A stretch of DNA of 6,576 bases from Bacteroidota bacterium (GTDB lineage: Bacteria; Bacteroidota; Bacteroidia; Chitinophagales; LD1): positions 1 to 6,576 of the forward strand of contig CANGXE010000090.1 of NCBI GenBank assembly GCA_947457525.1, read 5' to 3'. A program made the translations under genes and the position numbers. Under the pieces are notes generated by a model, which saw only the letters and a program-made list of their open reading frames with translations, searched no databases and was not told the DNA's origin. Each line of letters opens with the position of its first letter. The first letter of the stretch is position 1. This document shows, piece after piece, positions 5,600 through 6,576 of this stretch.

Positions 5600-6576
5600 C
5601 AGTGTTGTTTTATCGTTTCGCGAAACGTAATGCCGTATTCCTTTAGTTCCGCTAAAATAGGATTATAGATGATTGGCGCAACCGGCAGCTGTACGCCCGT
5701 GAGGTTTATTTCTTTGTTCAATATGCGTTTCACTGCCATAGCTATAGGCAAACCTACGGTTTTGGCCATAGCCGTATGCTCACCATCCTCGCCTTCGCAC
5801 ACCAAGGCAGACTGCAACCGGTAATTTTTGCCCTCTAGATCATAATCAACCTGATGCACCATCACAATCATATCACTGTCGGTAGGTTGCATCTGCCATT
5901 GCATCTCCAATAAGCTTTGCAACACCTGAGCTGCTGTTGCTTGCTGAAGAGGAATGATGTCATTGCTCAGCAAAGTTGCCCACAGCGGCTGAACGAGTTC
6001 TGGAATAATTTTTCCGTTTCTCTTTTGCTCAAAAAACTGAGCATAGGTGGTTGAATTTAAGTTCTCTAAGGCAGTTTTATCTTCCGTCAAACCCAAACCC
6101 ACCAAAAAGTTCCAACCTGCACAAAATGGAGGAACACGCAAAGTGCCGCGATACATCGTTTTCACCTCCTTCAAATCATACTGCTCAATATATTTCAACG
6201 AGTCGCGATTGGGATAACTTTCAAAATAGCCATAGCCTTCTACTTCCATTTGTTGGGCTGCCGCAAAAAGTTGGTCATACTGCAACTCAACTACACTGCC
6301 ATCTTTCAAATAACGAATGCCTCCATCGCCTTGCCCCGCCACGATGACATTGCGCGGGTTCCAAGTGAATTTGTAATGCCACAGATTGTTGCCGCTTTTA
6401 GGTGCTATTAAGCCACCACAGTGCGATTGATAACCGGTGATTGTAGCGCCATTGGATTTTAGTGAATGGATAATTTGCATGGAGCTCAGATGGTCAATGC
6501 CCGGGTCGAGCCCCATTTCGTTTAAAAACAAAAGTCCGGTAGCTTTCACCTCCGGTTCCATTGCTTTCATCGCCTC
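5599..6576 (-). CDS. Saccharopine dehydrogenase (glutamate-forming, LYS9 type), C-terminal part
   Basis: The frame is open to the right edge (GAG GCG precede the first visible ATG), so 325 C-terminal residues are seen of a family usually about 430-450 long. The missing part should hold the Rossmann NAD(P)-binding fold. Visible blocks of the saccharopine dehydrogenase C-terminal domain are LNEMGLDPGIDH (about 18-29), HCGGLIAPKSGNN (52-64), YKFTWNPRNV (68-77), YPNRDSLKYIEQYDL (121-135) and MYRGTLR (141-147), which match the yeast LYS9/animal AASS reductase half well. The reaction interconverts saccharopine with glutamate plus 2-aminoadipate 6-semialdehyde; in bacteria this normally serves lysine degradation. 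No lysine-ketoglutarate reductase gene is visible here. The stop codon overlaps the start of the carboxylase beta subunit gene. A carboxynorspermidine-dehydrogenase-like role is a less likely alternative, because the YPNRDS and RGTLR blocks favour saccharopine dehydrogenase. Confidence 0.9.
   Translation of the reverse strand, partial: EAMKAMEPEVKATGLLFLNEMGLDPGIDHLSSMQIIHSLKSNGATITGYQSHCGGLIAPKSGNNLWHYKFTWNPRNVIVAGQGDGGIRYLKDGSVVELQYDQLFAAAQQMEVEGYGYFESYPNRDSLKYIEQYDLKEVKTMYRGTLRVPPFCAGWNFLVGLGLTEDKTALENLNSTTYAQFFEQKRNGKIIPELVQPLWATLLSNDIIPLQQATAAQVLQSLLEMQWQMQPTDSDMIVMVHQVDYDLEGKNYRLQSALVCEGEDGEHTAMAKTVGLPIAMAVKRILNKEINLTGVQLPVAPIIYNPILAELKEYGITFRETIKQH

Noticed and set aside
4461..5646. 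Several plus-strand ORFs of 78-105 codons antisense to the carboxylase gene
   Set aside because: They lie inside a strongly conserved coding gene on the other strand. Their products are low-complexity or basic, with no domains and no promoter or start signals.
6051..6347. Plus-strand ORF of 98 codons antisense to saccharopine dehydrogenase
   Set aside because: The opposite frame carries clear family motifs (YPNRDS, RGTLR). This product looks like a random antisense translation.

Overview
This window looks like ordinary chromosomal DNA from a member of the Bacteroidota, probably a Chitinophagales- or Sphingobacteriales-like lineage. The clues are AT-rich intergenic DNA, start codons without Shine-Dalgarno sequences, and promoter elements of the Bacteroidota type (TTTG about 19 nt upstream of TAnnTTTG). 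There is also a carboxypeptidase-regulatory-like plus TonB-plug receptor remnant, and a small membrane-anchored protein of a kind I associate with this phylum. The phylum call is fairly secure; the lower ranks are a guess.

Left block (1-2634, all minus strand). In transcription order this holds a tRNA-Arg(ACG) with its own promoter and a terminator abutting its 3' end. A Sad/YneI-type NAD(P)+-dependent aldehyde dehydrogenase follows, then a single-pass membrane protein of unknown function. The last gene is the 5' part of aroB (3-dehydroquinate synthase), which runs off the left edge. The membrane protein and aroB overlap by one base in a TGATG junction, so they are probably translationally coupled.

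Middle block (2635-3971, plus strand). The decayed remains of a TonB-dependent outer-membrane receptor keep the signal peptide, the regulatory-like domain, the start of the plug and the last barrel strands. Most of the barrel is missing, and there are in-frame stops and a frame change. It is followed by ndk (nucleoside diphosphate kinase), with a good promoter and a strong intrinsic terminator.

Right block (3996-6576, minus strand). A saccharopine dehydrogenase of the glutamate-forming LYS9 type (5' end outside the window) overlaps by one base, again as TGATG, with a propionyl-CoA-carboxylase-type beta subunit that ends at its own hairpin terminator. Together they suggest an amino-acid/acyl-CoA catabolic operon. 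The biotin-carrying alpha subunit is not in view.

I found no CRISPR array, insertion sequence, phage gene or defence system, and nothing I would call a new biological system. The most informative oddities are the internally deleted receptor pseudogene, the two TGATG-coupled gene pairs, and the unknown membrane protein tied to aroB.
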